Positions 13,875 through 19,041 of a DNA stretch of 20,058 bases are shown here, piece by piece; position 1 is the stretch's first letter, and every line of letters begins with the position of its first letter. The position numbers were made by a program, and so were the translations under genes. This DNA comes from a virus: positions 3,313 through 23,370 of the IMG/VR virus record IMGVR_UViG_3300030107_005590; one strand, 5' to 3'. Under the pieces are notes generated by a model. The model searched no databases. It was not told where the DNA came from and saw nothing but the letters and a program-made list of their open reading frames with translations.

Positions 13875-14378
13875 ATGAATATTGATACAGTAAGAGATAA
13901 ACTTACTCCGAAACAAATTAAATTTTGCTTATTGTTTGTTGAGCATGGGGATGAAATGAGTGCTAGGGAATGTGCGATCCAATCTGGGTATGCAGAATCA
14001 GTAGCAACTAAGACTGCATCTGAGTTAAGAAAAAAACCTCATGTTGCAGAGTACATAAGAGAATTAAGAAACAAAGAAGAAAAGAAATACGAAGTAAATC
14101 TTCATAGGCATTTGAAAAGATTGGACCAACTAAGTAAAGGCGCAGAAGAAAAGGGAAATTGGAATGCAGCAGTCCAGGCTGAGAAATCCAGAGGTCAAGT
14201 GGCAGGTTTATATATTGACAGAAAAGAAATTATGCATGGCTCGATTGACCAATTGAATCGTGAGGAAGTTGATAAATTATTAACAGATATGGACAAGAAA
14301 TTATCTATTGAAGGGAGTTACAAGGTACTAGATGACGACAAAACCGGAGACGAAATTTTGGAGAAGAATAAAGAATAA
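13875..14378 (+). CDS. terS: Terminase small subunit
   Basis: 167 aa. The N-terminus LTPKQIKFCLLFVEHGDEMS followed by ARECAIQSGYAESVATKTAS and LRKKPHVAEYIREL is the classic helix-turn-helix DNA-binding region of terminase small subunits (Terminase_2-like). The central part is a helical oligomerisation segment (YEVNLHRHLKRLDQLSKGAE, then KGNWNAAVQAEKSRGQVAGL), and the C-terminus is acidic. It binds the packaging-initiation site on the genome concatemer and feeds it to the large subunit. It lies 4.9 kb upstream of terL instead of next to it, and overlaps the nuclease gene by 47 nt. The repeat-rich region immediately upstream is a possible binding site. Confidence 0.85.
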   Translation: MNIDTVRDKLTPKQIKFCLLFVEHGDEMSARECAIQSGYAESVATKTASELRKKPHVAEYIRELRNKEEKKYEVNLHRHLKRLDQLSKGAEEKGNWNAAVQAEKSRGQVAGLYIDRKEIMHGSIDQLNREEVDKLLTDMDKKLSIEGSYKVLDDDKTGDEILEKNKE

Positions 14379-14742
14379 GTTTACAAAAATTACCTTTACT
14401 AGAATTGAGGCTGTTACACCCACAGGACTGCCTGATTTAAATGGATTATTTTTAGATCCAGAAAAAAAACCACATGAATTTTGGGTTGAGTTAAAGGTAA
14501 GTTCAGGGAACAGGGTCAGGCTATCGCCCGGTCAAATTTCGTGGCATATGAACAGATTTAAATTGGGTGGAAAATCATTTATCATGGTTACCCCCCTCGA
14601 ACAGAGGGGCATCTCTGTGTACTCTGGGGGAAGGACCTTGGACCTTGTGTCTCAAGGCTTAAACCTTGAACCTTGTGCCTTTTTTCCTGAGCCCTGTGTC
14701 TTCTCAAACCTTGAGTCTTGGTTCATGAACCATGTGCCTTGA
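14332..14742 (+). CDS. VRR-NUC-like nuclease with repeat-derived C-terminus
   Basis: 136 aa. EAVTPTGLPDLNG (Glu26, Asp35), FWVELKV (Glu53, Lys55) and LSPGQISW (Gln68) form the PD-(D/E)XK active site of VRR-NUC domains, which cut structured DNA. The core ends near residue 100. The last 35-40 residues are encoded by the 7-nt repeat array at 14635-14756 and read as imperfect heptapeptides (LDLVSQG, LNLEPCA, FFPEPCV), so they are probably not part of the fold. The gene starts inside terS (47-nt overlap), linking it to packaging. It may resolve branches before packaging or help cut the genome. A GC hairpin CCCCTC/GAGGGG lies at 14593-14609 within the gene. Confidence 0.78.
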   Translation: MTTKPETKFWRRIKNKFTKITFTRIEAVTPTGLPDLNGLFLDPEKKPHEFWVELKVSSGNRVRLSPGQISWHMNRFKLGGKSFIMVTPLEQRGISVYSGGRTLDLVSQGLNLEPCAFFPEPCVFSNLESWFMNHVP

Positions 14743-14756
14743 TCCTTGTGTCTTCT
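14635..14756 (+). repeat. Heptanucleotide repeat array A
   Basis: Imperfect 7-nt units, consensus about NYCTTGN: ten in phase from 14635 to 14704 (ACCTTGG, ACCTTGT, GTCTCAA, GGCTTAA, ACCTTGA, ACCTTGT and so on), a 3-nt slip, then seven more from 14708 to 14756. It covers the 3' end of the nuclease gene and the 3' end of the convergent zinc-ribbon gene, so it is read as protein on both strands. Confidence 0.8.
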
Positions 14757-14864
14757 GTTATAGCATCTGATACAGAGGTGAGGCCCATCATTCTCACATT
14801 GGATCATTAACTCTAAGAGATATCTTCTGAAGCAATTATCACAAGTTGATTTAATGGACCGCAT
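14652..14864 (-). CDS. Small zinc-ribbon protein with repeat-derived tail
   Basis: 70 aa from ATG 14864 (ATG 14873 is also possible). CDNC (Cys8/Cys11) and CIRC (Cys31/Cys34), 19 residues apart, predict a zinc ribbon with a further Cys23. The C-terminal 28 residues come from the 7-nt repeat array and form heptapeptides (QDSRFEK, TQGSGKK, AQGSRFK), giving a Gly/Lys/Gln-rich tail. The start overlaps the end of the GP88-like gene, suggesting coupled translation; there is no strong RBS. The longer in-frame reading from 14951 lies inside GP88 and is not supported. It overlaps the nuclease gene by 91 nt on the opposite strand. A nucleic-acid-binding role is likely but unproven. Confidence 0.5.
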   Translation of the reverse strand: MRSIKSTCDNCFRRYLLELMIQCENDGPHLCIRCYNRRHKDQGTWFMNQDSRFEKTQGSGKKAQGSRFKP

Positions 14865-15480
14865 AATTAACATTCTGTATATTAATATTCCAACAAGCCC
14901 GGCAGCTCTTGCATTCGTTGTCTTGCTTGCTAGCTGGGCAATTGTGACCAATTGGTTTCTTATCCTTGCTTACTGTTGACGTTAACCCCACATTGCTATG
15001 AGGTTTCCCGTCAATCATCGTAGCTGATACCCGCACCGCTAGGTTTCCAGGAAGTGAATGGCCTTCTTTATAAAAGGCTTTCAAGATCCCCGCTTCACGT
15101 GTTGGCAGCCAATGCTTTACAGCTGGCGTTGCCATTGCTACAGCTACAATCTTTTTAAGATGGTCCAGGCTTTGTAGATCGCCTGAGTCATGCCACCTAA
15201 AATAAGGTATTTTCTTTCCGTAATTATTAATTAATAGAACCATCGCATTCACCCAGCGTGGATCTTGAATTGATTCTAATCTGTTTGCGTGAGCTGCTTT
15301 CACGCCTTTAAAAGTATAGCGGCCCTTTAATGCATAACACAAAGAACAAGTACTACCTATAATCAAGCGTAGCTTGCTTCCTGTTATACAATCGAATGCG
15401 CTCAGGCCGTAACCGTAACCAGGCATTTTGGATGGGTTGCTTAAACCGCCAACAATTGCCTTCGCTTCTTTTATATTCAT
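14851..15480 (-). CDS. GP88-family phage protein
   Basis: 209 aa. SNPSKMPGYGYGLSAFDC, STCSLCYALKGRY (Cys45, Cys48), YFRWHDSGDLQS and HWLPTRE match the phage GP88 family (named after a mycobacteriophage protein). A C-terminal Cys cluster (NCPASKQDNECKSCRACW) could bind zinc or Fe-S together with the first pair. No biochemical function is established for the family. I start it at ATG 15480, with GGGG of AAGGGGTGA 8 nt upstream. The upstream in-frame start at 15519 would lie inside the promoter. It is the first gene of a two-gene operon with the zinc-ribbon protein and is controlled by operator copy 2. Confidence 0.72.
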   Translation of the reverse strand: MNIKEAKAIVGGLSNPSKMPGYGYGLSAFDCITGSKLRLIIGSTCSLCYALKGRYTFKGVKAAHANRLESIQDPRWVNAMVLLINNYGKKIPYFRWHDSGDLQSLDHLKKIVAVAMATPAVKHWLPTREAGILKAFYKEGHSLPGNLAVRVSATMIDGKPHSNVGLTSTVSKDKKPIGHNCPASKQDNECKSCRACWNINIQNVNYAVH

Positions 15481-15500
15481 AATATTCACCCCTTTATTAT

Positions 15501-15529
15501 TATATAGGATATATCCCATACATAGTCAA
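15501..15529 (-). promoter_or_regulatory. Promoter with shared operator (copy 2)
   Basis: On the minus strand TTGACT (15529-15524), a 17-nt spacer and TATATA (15506-15501), or TATAAT two bases further on. The spacer contains ATGGGATATATCCTAT (15519-15504), 15 of 16 to the consensus palindrome. A protein bound there would block RNA polymerase. It drives the GP88-like gene. Confidence 0.65.
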
Positions 15530-15548
15530 CTAAATAATTAAAAAAAAT

Positions 15549-15632
15549 TTCTTGATCCTTGCGTCCTGGTGCAGGGTCCGTGCGCCTTGCGTCCTATCTC
15601 TTGAGCCTTGCGTCCTATCTCTTGTTCCCTTT
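15549..15632 (+). repeat. Heptanucleotide repeat array B
   Basis: Twelve 7-nt units in perfect phase: TTCTTGA, TCCTTGC, GTCCTGG, TGCAGGG, TCCGTGC, GCCTTGC, GTCCTAT, CTCTTGA, GCCTTGC, GTCCTAT, CTCTTGT, TCCCTTT. Units 6-8 and 9-11 make a 21-bp tandem repeat with one difference (15584-15604 and 15605-15625). It lies between genes, beyond the GP88 promoter. Confidence 0.85.
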
Positions 15633-15633
15633 T

Positions 15634-15695
15634 TAATTGGCTGTTGTACATTGAAAGCAACATTTAACTAACCACCGATAGGTTAGCACCAATTG
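15634..15695 (-). other. Possible three-way-junction structure
   Basis: An outer pair AATTGG/CCAATT (15635-15640, 15689-15694) encloses two hairpins, TGTTG/CAACA (15642-15646, 15658-15662) and CTAACC/GGTTAG (15668-15673, 15681-15686). It lies just past the stop of the 15705-16046 gene, so it may act at the 3' end of that transcript, although no T-run follows on the minus strand. Function unknown. Confidence 0.35.
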
Positions 15696-15704
15696 GAGTG
15701 AAAC

Positions 15705-16046
15705 TTACTCACCTTCAAGTATCGCTAAAGCATTTTCCATGTGTTTTGCGATAAGTTTATTTCTCACCTTCTCCTTCTCCCACGCCTCAAGTCTTCGATC
15801 CATTATCTCATACCTTGAAATAAGATCATCAATATATAAGCTGAATCTCTCACTAAATTGATGAGGTAGAAAAGAACTATATTGCAAAGAATTTTTTGCA
15901 CCATTAACTTTTCTTGCACCTCTACCTAGAACCCTGAGCCTGTACCTTTTACGATTTAAAAATTTACGAGCGAGGCGGATAAACTCCGCCCCCTCCTTAT
16001 TGTTAGGTACATCTGAAAAGTAATGAATAGGTATAGGCTTATTCAT
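15705..16046 (-). CDS. Hypothetical protein, 113 aa, basic
   Basis: 113 aa with a strongly basic N-terminal half (ARKFLNRKRYRLRVLGRGAR) and a helical, charged C-terminal half (ISRYEIMDRRLEAWEKEKVR). The basic stretch suggests nucleic-acid binding, but I recognise no domain. It overlaps the upstream gene by 8 nt and is the last gene of a three-gene operon starting at 16444. Confidence 0.6.
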   Translation of the reverse strand: MNKPIPIHYFSDVPNNKEGAEFIRLARKFLNRKRYRLRVLGRGARKVNGAKNSLQYSSFLPHQFSERFSLYIDDLISRYEIMDRRLEAWEKEKVRNKLIAKHMENALAILEGE

Positions 16047-16299
16047 CGTACGAACAAGTTGGAATAGTTGGAATTTCTTTACTTGTTGTAAAAATTACTC
16101 CGCTACCATTCCCTTCATCATCTCTTGAGGCTGTTATCCAATGACCATCATCAAAAACAATTCTTACATTGCTTCCGTAATCATCAAAGAATATTTCTTC
16201 ATTTTGTTTTTGTGTGTGATAATAAACATCAACAATTTTCTTTCCAACAAGAAATTCTTTTGCTTTATTGCCCCACCTTTTAGTTAAGCTATCTTTCAT
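16039..16299 (-). CDS. Hypothetical protein, 86 aa, beta-rich
   Basis: 86 aa. After a short basic N-terminus it reads LVGKKIVDVYYHTQKQNEEI, then VRIVFDDGHWITASRDDEGNG and a C-terminal TIPTCSYDE. This suggests a small beta-barrel (alternating hydrophobic strands, Gly/Asp turns). AAAGGAGTGA precedes the ATG at the usual spacing. It overlaps the small upstream ORF by 11 nt and the downstream gene by 8 nt. Family not recognised. Confidence 0.6.
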   Translation of the reverse strand: MKDSLTKRWGNKAKEFLVGKKIVDVYYHTQKQNEEIFFDDYGSNVRIVFDDGHWITASRDDEGNGSGVIFTTSKEIPTIPTCSYDE

Positions 16300-16444
16300 A
16301 ATTCACTCCTTTAAATTTTTTATGAAAAAGATAATCTATAATCTTATGCCTTCTTTTAAATTCTTTCCAACTATAAGACTTACCCTTATAATTTTTAGGC
16401 ACATACTTTTTTAATAAGTATAACATATATTTTTCTCTATTCAT
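16289..16444 (-). CDS. Small basic protein, 51 aa
   Basis: 51 aa from ATG 16444, with AAGGAATGA upstream at SD distance. It is very basic and aromatic (MNREKYMLYLLKKYVPKNYK, then SWKEFKRRHKIIDYLFHKKF), likely helical and nucleic-acid binding. Its TAG overlaps the next gene start by 11 nt. The promoter with operator copy 3 lies directly upstream. No family recognised. Confidence 0.55.
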   Translation of the reverse strand: MNREKYMLYLLKKYVPKNYKGKSYSWKEFKRRHKIIDYLFHKKFKGVNYER

Positions 16445-16472
16445 AATTCATTCCTTTTTATGAAATTAATAA

Positions 16473-16504
16473 TTGACATTACATGCGATATATCCCATAG
16501 TCAA
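16473..16504. promoter_or_regulatory. Divergent promoter pair sharing one operator (copy 3)
   Basis: Rightward: TTGACA (16473-16478), 17 nt, CATAGT (16496-16501). Leftward: TTGACT (16504-16499), 17 nt, TAATGT (16481-16476). The two promoters overlap head to head. The common spacer is the near-perfect palindrome ATGCGATATATCCCAT (16483-16498), 15 of 16 to consensus. One bound dimer would control genes 16444 (-) and 16537 (+) at once. Confidence 0.65.
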
Positions 16505-16536
16505 GTATTAATTAACCTATAACAAAGGAGTGAGAT

Positions 16537-17106
16537 ATGGGTGAGATGAAAGTATATCAAAGGGAACATTTCGAGAGAAAAATAAGAAACCTCTTGAGTC
16601 CCGAAATTGAAAAAGAAGAAATGTTATTATCATCAACTATTGCTGATATGACAGAATCGGCTGAGAAAAACTTAGCAAAAAAAATCGGAGCAGATAAAAT
16701 TATTAATGAACTTGAACTTGCTGAATTACATTTAGAAAAAGCAAGGAACAAAGCCATGAGTTTTTTTAAACAAGCGTCTAGGAAGCGTGTGTCTTTCAAG
16801 AAATCTTTAGCGTATGATTTTGAATATAGAGATAGTTCAAAAAATATAACGCCTAAGTATTGCCGAGACCAGATTAGAACTTGGGCTGCAAAACTTGCTG
16901 AAAAAGAAGCCGAGAAACTACCTATTGGAAAACGCATTAGTTATCTTAAAGCAGTACAAACCAATGCCACAGATACTATTATGGAGTGCCATGTAGGTAC
17001 TGAATTAAAGGATATGTTAGGTGATATCTTGAAACCTTTGGGTTTATCGTGGCAGCGACCACTACCTGCGATTGCTCCACCAAGTCAGGACATACCTGAA
17101 GACTAA
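16537..17106 (+). CDS. Helical protein of unknown function, 189 aa
   Basis: 189 aa, mostly charged helix through residue about 90 (IEKEEMLLSSTIADMTESAE, then IINELELAELHLEKARNKAM) with coiled-coil character. A more compact part includes TPKYCRDQIRTWAAKLAEKE and YLKAVQTNATDTIMECHVGT, and the tail is proline-rich (PLPAIAPPSQDIPED). No known motif. GGAG of AAAGGAGTGA lies 6-7 nt before the ATG. It has its own operator-controlled promoter and an intrinsic terminator 70 nt after the stop, so it forms a single-gene transcript. Confidence 0.65.
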   Translation: MGEMKVYQREHFERKIRNLLSPEIEKEEMLLSSTIADMTESAEKNLAKKIGADKIINELELAELHLEKARNKAMSFFKQASRKRVSFKKSLAYDFEYRDSSKNITPKYCRDQIRTWAAKLAEKEAEKLPIGKRISYLKAVQTNATDTIMECHVGTELKDMLGDILKPLGLSWQRPLPAIAPPSQDIPED

Positions 17107-17173
17107 GAGTTTTAATTGCAACATAAGGCGTAAAGCATGGATATACTTGCCACCATGTGAGTGGTTAAAAATT

Positions 17174-17197
17174 AAGGGGGTTTATACCCCCTTTTTT
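17174..17197 (+). terminator. Intrinsic terminator
   Basis: Stem AAGGGGG/CCCCCTT (17174-17180, 17187-17193) with a 6-nt loop TTTATA and a T6 run at 17192-17197. It ends the 16537-17106 transcript directly before the next promoter. Confidence 0.9.
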
Positions 17198-17199
17198 AT

Positions 17200-17229
17200 T
17201 TGACTAATATATGGGATATATTGTATACT
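17200..17229 (+). promoter_or_regulatory. Promoter with shared operator (copy 4)
   Basis: TTGACT (17200-17205), an 18-nt spacer and TATACT (17224-17229). The operator match ATGGGATATATTGTAT (17211-17226) fills the spacer and runs into the -10, 13 of 16 to consensus. It drives the gene at 17264. Confidence 0.65.
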
Positions 17230-17263
17230 CTTTTTAATTTAATCTTAACAAAGGAGAGTGAAA

Positions 17264-17632
17264 ATGGGGTTAGATCAAAGTATGATTTCCACTAAAGGAC
17301 AAAAAGATTACTATTGGAGAAAACACGCAAGACTACAAGTCTTCATGGCTAGAGCATGGCAACAACAAAATGGCAACCATGACAGTACTATGGATCTTGG
17401 TTTCAATGGTGGTGATGAGCCTGTAAAAATTACACGAGAATTATGTGATGAGTGGGAAAGACAAATCAAGGATAATTACTGGGATAATTTTGCTACTGAT
17501 GGCTTTTTTTGGGGACAACAGTTTCAAGAGGAAGCAGTAAAAGAATATAAAAAGCAAGACCTTGAAGCAGTAGATTGGGCGAGGGCTCAACTTGAAAAAG
17601 GTGGAGAGGTAGAGTATTCTTGTTCGTGGTAA
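17264..17632 (+). CDS. Conserved phage protein of the MGLD...YWRK type
   Basis: 122 aa. It starts MGLDQSMIS, then YYWRKHARLQVFM, FFWGQQF, and ends VEYSCSW. This pattern (MGLD near the start, a YWRK motif, a C-terminal Tyr-Ser-Ser-Trp-like end) belongs to a widespread group of phage proteins of unknown function. Some have been mislabelled as phosphoglycerate kinase, and there is no kinase motif here. I start at ATG 17264, with GGAGAG 5-7 nt upstream; GTG at 17258 is the alternative. It has its own operator promoter and a strong terminator, so it is a one-gene unit. Confidence 0.65.
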   Translation: MGLDQSMISTKGQKDYYWRKHARLQVFMARAWQQQNGNHDSTMDLGFNGGDEPVKITRELCDEWERQIKDNYWDNFATDGFFWGQQFQEEAVKEYKKQDLEAVDWARAQLEKGGEVEYSCSW

Positions 17633-17652
17633 ATTAATTTTTAATTAAAAAT

Positions 17653-17683
17653 AAAAAGGGCGATCTAAAACTCGCCCTTTTTT
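17653..17683. terminator. Bidirectional intrinsic terminator
   Basis: Stem GGGCGA/TCGCCC (17658-17663, 17672-17677) extended by five A-T pairs, loop TCTAAAAC. A T-run follows on the plus strand, and TTTTTATTTTT follows on the minus strand. It separates the convergent genes 17264-17632 (+) and 17690-17860 (-). Confidence 0.88.
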
Positions 17684-17689
17684 ATTGGT

Positions 17690-17860
17690 TTAATTCTTGT
17701 GCCTTGCAACCTGTTTCATTAATTCTTGTGCCTTGTCATGCCATATTCTCCACAACCACACACACGCAGGTAAAGACCTTTCAGACTGCTGTTCCATAAT
17801 TTTTGCTTTTTTTTGCAGTTGCTCCTCAGTGTAATAAATTCCATTATAAAGTTTAATCAA
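17690..17860 (-). CDS. Small protein, 56 aa, TTG start
   Basis: 56 aa from TTG at 17860, with GGGGG a few nt upstream as RBS. It starts (M)IKLYNGIYYTEEQLQKKA, continues as charged helix with a Trp-rich patch (PACVWLWRIW) and ends HDKAQELMKQVARHKN. The end is encoded by repeat array C. No family recognised. It is the last gene of the leftward operon that starts at 19004 and stops 7 nt from a bidirectional terminator. Confidence 0.5.
   Translation of the reverse strand: MIKLYNGIYYTEEQLQKKAKIMEQQSERSLPACVWLWRIWHDKAQELMKQVARHKN
17694..17736 (+). repeat. Heptanucleotide repeat array C (short)
   Basis: Units TTCTTGT, GCCTTGC, AACCTGT, then after an interruption TTCTTGT, GCCTTGT. The pair TTCTTGTGCCTTG occurs twice, 29 bp apart (17694 and 17723). 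These bases encode the last 15 or so residues of the minus-strand gene 17690-17860, as array A does for its two genes. Confidence 0.65.
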
Positions 17861-17876
17861 TATTCCCCCTTTAGTT

Positions 17877-17948
17877 TTAGATCCAATGTGGTATTGCCAA
17901 CATCAGCAATACCACAAATAAAAATAAAATAAACCAGTGAGTTTCCAT
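17877..17948 (-). CDS. Micro-ORF, 23-aa membrane peptide
   Basis: METHWFILFLFVVLLMLAIP plus HWI: one membrane helix with AGGAGG 4 nt before the ATG and a TAATG overlap with the upstream gene. The strong RBS argues for translation. The 11-bp inverted repeat TGTGGTATTGC/GCAATACCACA (17887-17897, 17906-17916) covers nearly half of it, so the region may also work as RNA. Confidence 0.45.
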   Translation of the reverse strand: METHWFILFLFVVLLMLAIPHWI

Positions 17949-18115
17949 TATTCCTCCTCACTTATTACTAAATCAAAACACTTGATCCAACAAATAGATA
18001 AACCTATTAAGAATACATCACTGAAAAATGTGTATTGAAATATATTATAATCAGTTAGCAACCACGCTAACATTAACGTAGTTAGTATTAACATTACTAC
18101 TTTTACTTGTTTCAT
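17948..18115 (-). CDS. Small two-helix membrane protein, 55 aa
   Basis: 55 aa from ATG 18115, with GGAG of AAAGGAGTGA at good spacing. Two hydrophobic segments (VVMLILTTLMLAWLL at 6-20 and FFSDVFLIGLSICWI at 30-44) and an acidic end (SEEE) predict a membrane hairpin. Its stop overlaps the start of the 23-aa peptide by one base. Two membrane peptides in a row could act together at the host membrane, but no function is known. A strong hairpin lies just upstream (18135-18158). Confidence 0.55.
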   Translation of the reverse strand: MKQVKVVMLILTTLMLAWLLTDYNIFQYTFFSDVFLIGLSICWIKCFDLVISEEE

Positions 18116-18134
18116 ATTCACTCCTTTAATTTAA

Positions 18135-18158
18135 TTGGGGGCAATCATATGCCCCCAA
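18135..18158 (-). other. Strong GC hairpin in operon, no T-run
   Basis: TTGGGGGCA/TGCCCCCAA (18135-18143, 18150-18158) with loop ATCATA, a 9-bp stem unusual in such AT-rich DNA. Neither strand has a following T-run, so it is not a standard terminator. It sits about 20 nt before the RBS of the 18115 gene, downstream of the 18294 gene stop, and may be an attenuator, mRNA-processing or stabilising element. Confidence 0.6.
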
Positions 18159-18168
18159 GTCTCTGATC

Positions 18169-18294
18169 TTATCTTATAACTAGGTATCTGTAATACCATT
18201 TATTCGATAACTCTTTTAATAAAAGTTGGATCTCTTTTTTACTTGTAGCCCAACCTCTATTAACTTTAGTTTTAGTATCATAAAGATAATACAT
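18169..18294 (-). CDS. Small basic aromatic protein, 41 aa
   Basis: 41 aa from ATG 18294, with AAAGGAGCGA upstream. It is Tyr-, Lys- and Arg-rich (MYYLYDTKTKVNRGWATSKK, then LLKELSNKWYYRYLVIR). It is probably a small beta/alpha domain. It follows the 18309-18548 gene by 14 nt, in the same operon. No family recognised. Confidence 0.5.
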   Translation of the reverse strand: MYYLYDTKTKVNRGWATSKKEIQLLLKELSNKWYYRYLVIR

Positions 18295-18308
18295 ATTCGC
18301 TCCTTTCA

Positions 18309-18548
18309 TTAGTCTAGTAAAACCATGTAAGCCTTTGGGTTAAATTTCATAAACCAATCAAGCCCAAGTCTAACATTTTCGTAGTCTTCAACCATTTCAC
18401 AACCCATAATTGCATCATAAATTGAAAGTTCAAGGGCATTAAGTTCAATGCTATCACCTCCAAATCTATTTTGTACAGTTGCTCCATTGTCATAAATTGC
18501 GATAGCCACCTTGAAAGGTGGCTTATCTTTTACAAGTTTAATTCTCAT
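18309..18548 (-). CDS. Hypothetical protein, 79 aa
   Basis: 79 aa starting MRIKLVKDKPPFKVAIAIYD, with GGGAG 7-8 nt upstream of ATG 18548. The in-frame upstream start at 18587 lies deep in the previous gene and is less likely. The sequence alternates strands and helices, with a C-terminal LDWFMKFNPKAYMVLLD. It overlaps the upstream acidic gene by 11 nt. I recognise no family. Confidence 0.55.
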   Translation of the reverse strand: MRIKLVKDKPPFKVAIAIYDNGATVQNRFGGDSIELNALELSIYDAIMGCEMVEDYENVRLGLDWFMKFNPKAYMVLLD

Positions 18549-18735
18549 TAGGTTGCTCCCAATCTCCATGGTCTGCAGCCATTTCATTTTGATACTCGTT
18601 TATCATTTCTTCAATGATATCGTTTACCTCATCAGGTGTATAACCTTGACTAAGCAGCAGGGCTCTTTGTTCCTGCTCCCATTCATTTTCAATTATGCTT
18701 TGATTATCCAAAGCCATTGCATTTATTTTACCCAT
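18538..18735 (-). CDS. Small acidic protein, 65 aa
   Basis: 65 aa, strongly acidic with many Gln/Asn (IIENEWEQEQRALLLSQGY, PDEVNDIIEEMINEYQNEM, ending GDWEQPNEN). Such a charge can mimic DNA, as in some phage inhibitors of host DNA-binding proteins, but there is no direct evidence. GGAGG lies 6 nt before the ATG, which overlaps the WYL_2-like gene by 13 nt. Confidence 0.55.
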   Translation of the reverse strand: MGKINAMALDNQSIIENEWEQEQRALLLSQGYTPDEVNDIIEEMINEYQNEMAADHGDWEQPNEN

Positions 18736-19004
18736 TCAATACCTCCAATTTTTAAACTAGTAATAGTATTAAGGTTAATAGAACGCCAAGACTGTCTTGG
18801 GTTATCTTTATTCTTCTTCAATACGTTTACATCTATGACCTCTAATAAATGCTCACGATTGCCTTTTAATTCCCCACCAGCAAAAAACTTATCTGCTTTA
18901 GGCAATTTGCAAAGCATAGTGCGTTCAATTCCATTCGCTTTCACGAATGAAACTGAGAACATTTTTGTTCCTATGCTATCTCTTAATATTTTTTTTATAA
19001 ACAT
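18723..19004 (-). CDS. WYL_2 / SH3-like beta-barrel phage protein
   Basis: 93 aa from ATG 19004, with GGAG of AAAGGAGTGA upstream; GTG at 19010 is the alternative. FSVSFVKANGIERTMLCKLP, then LEVIDV and WRSINLNTITSLKIGGIEW follow the pattern of the small phage proteins annotated as WYL_2/DUF2693 (one Sm/SH3-like beta barrel with a conserved Arg and an inner Leu-Thr-Ile strand). WYL domains often bind nucleic acid or ligands and regulate transcription. This protein lacks a DNA-binding domain of its own. First gene of the leftward operon 19004-17690, with operator copy 5 upstream. Confidence 0.65.
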   Translation of the reverse strand: MFIKKILRDSIGTKMFSVSFVKANGIERTMLCKLPKADKFFAGGELKGNREHLLEVIDVNVLKKNKDNPRQSWRSINLNTITSLKIGGIEWVK

Positions 19005-19041
19005 ATTCACTCCTTTATGATTAGTTTATATATCCTATATA

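Noticed and set aside
14865-14951. N-terminal extension of the zinc-ribbon ORF (99 aa from 14951)
   Set aside because: The first 29 residues lie wholly inside the GP88-like gene in another frame and have no RBS. The zinc ribbon begins right after the internal ATG near the GP88 stop.
15481-15519. Longer GP88 start at 15519
   Set aside because: It would overlap the -10 and operator of its own promoter and has no RBS. ATG 15480 has a good RBS.
14635-15632. CRISPR or transposon inverted repeats in the CCTTG-rich stretches
   Set aside because: The unit is 7 nt in tandem, with no spacers, no transposase and no target duplication.
17264-17632. Phosphoglycerate kinase, as related phage proteins are sometimes labelled
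   Set aside because: Much too short and without any kinase motif; the label is an annotation error in the family.
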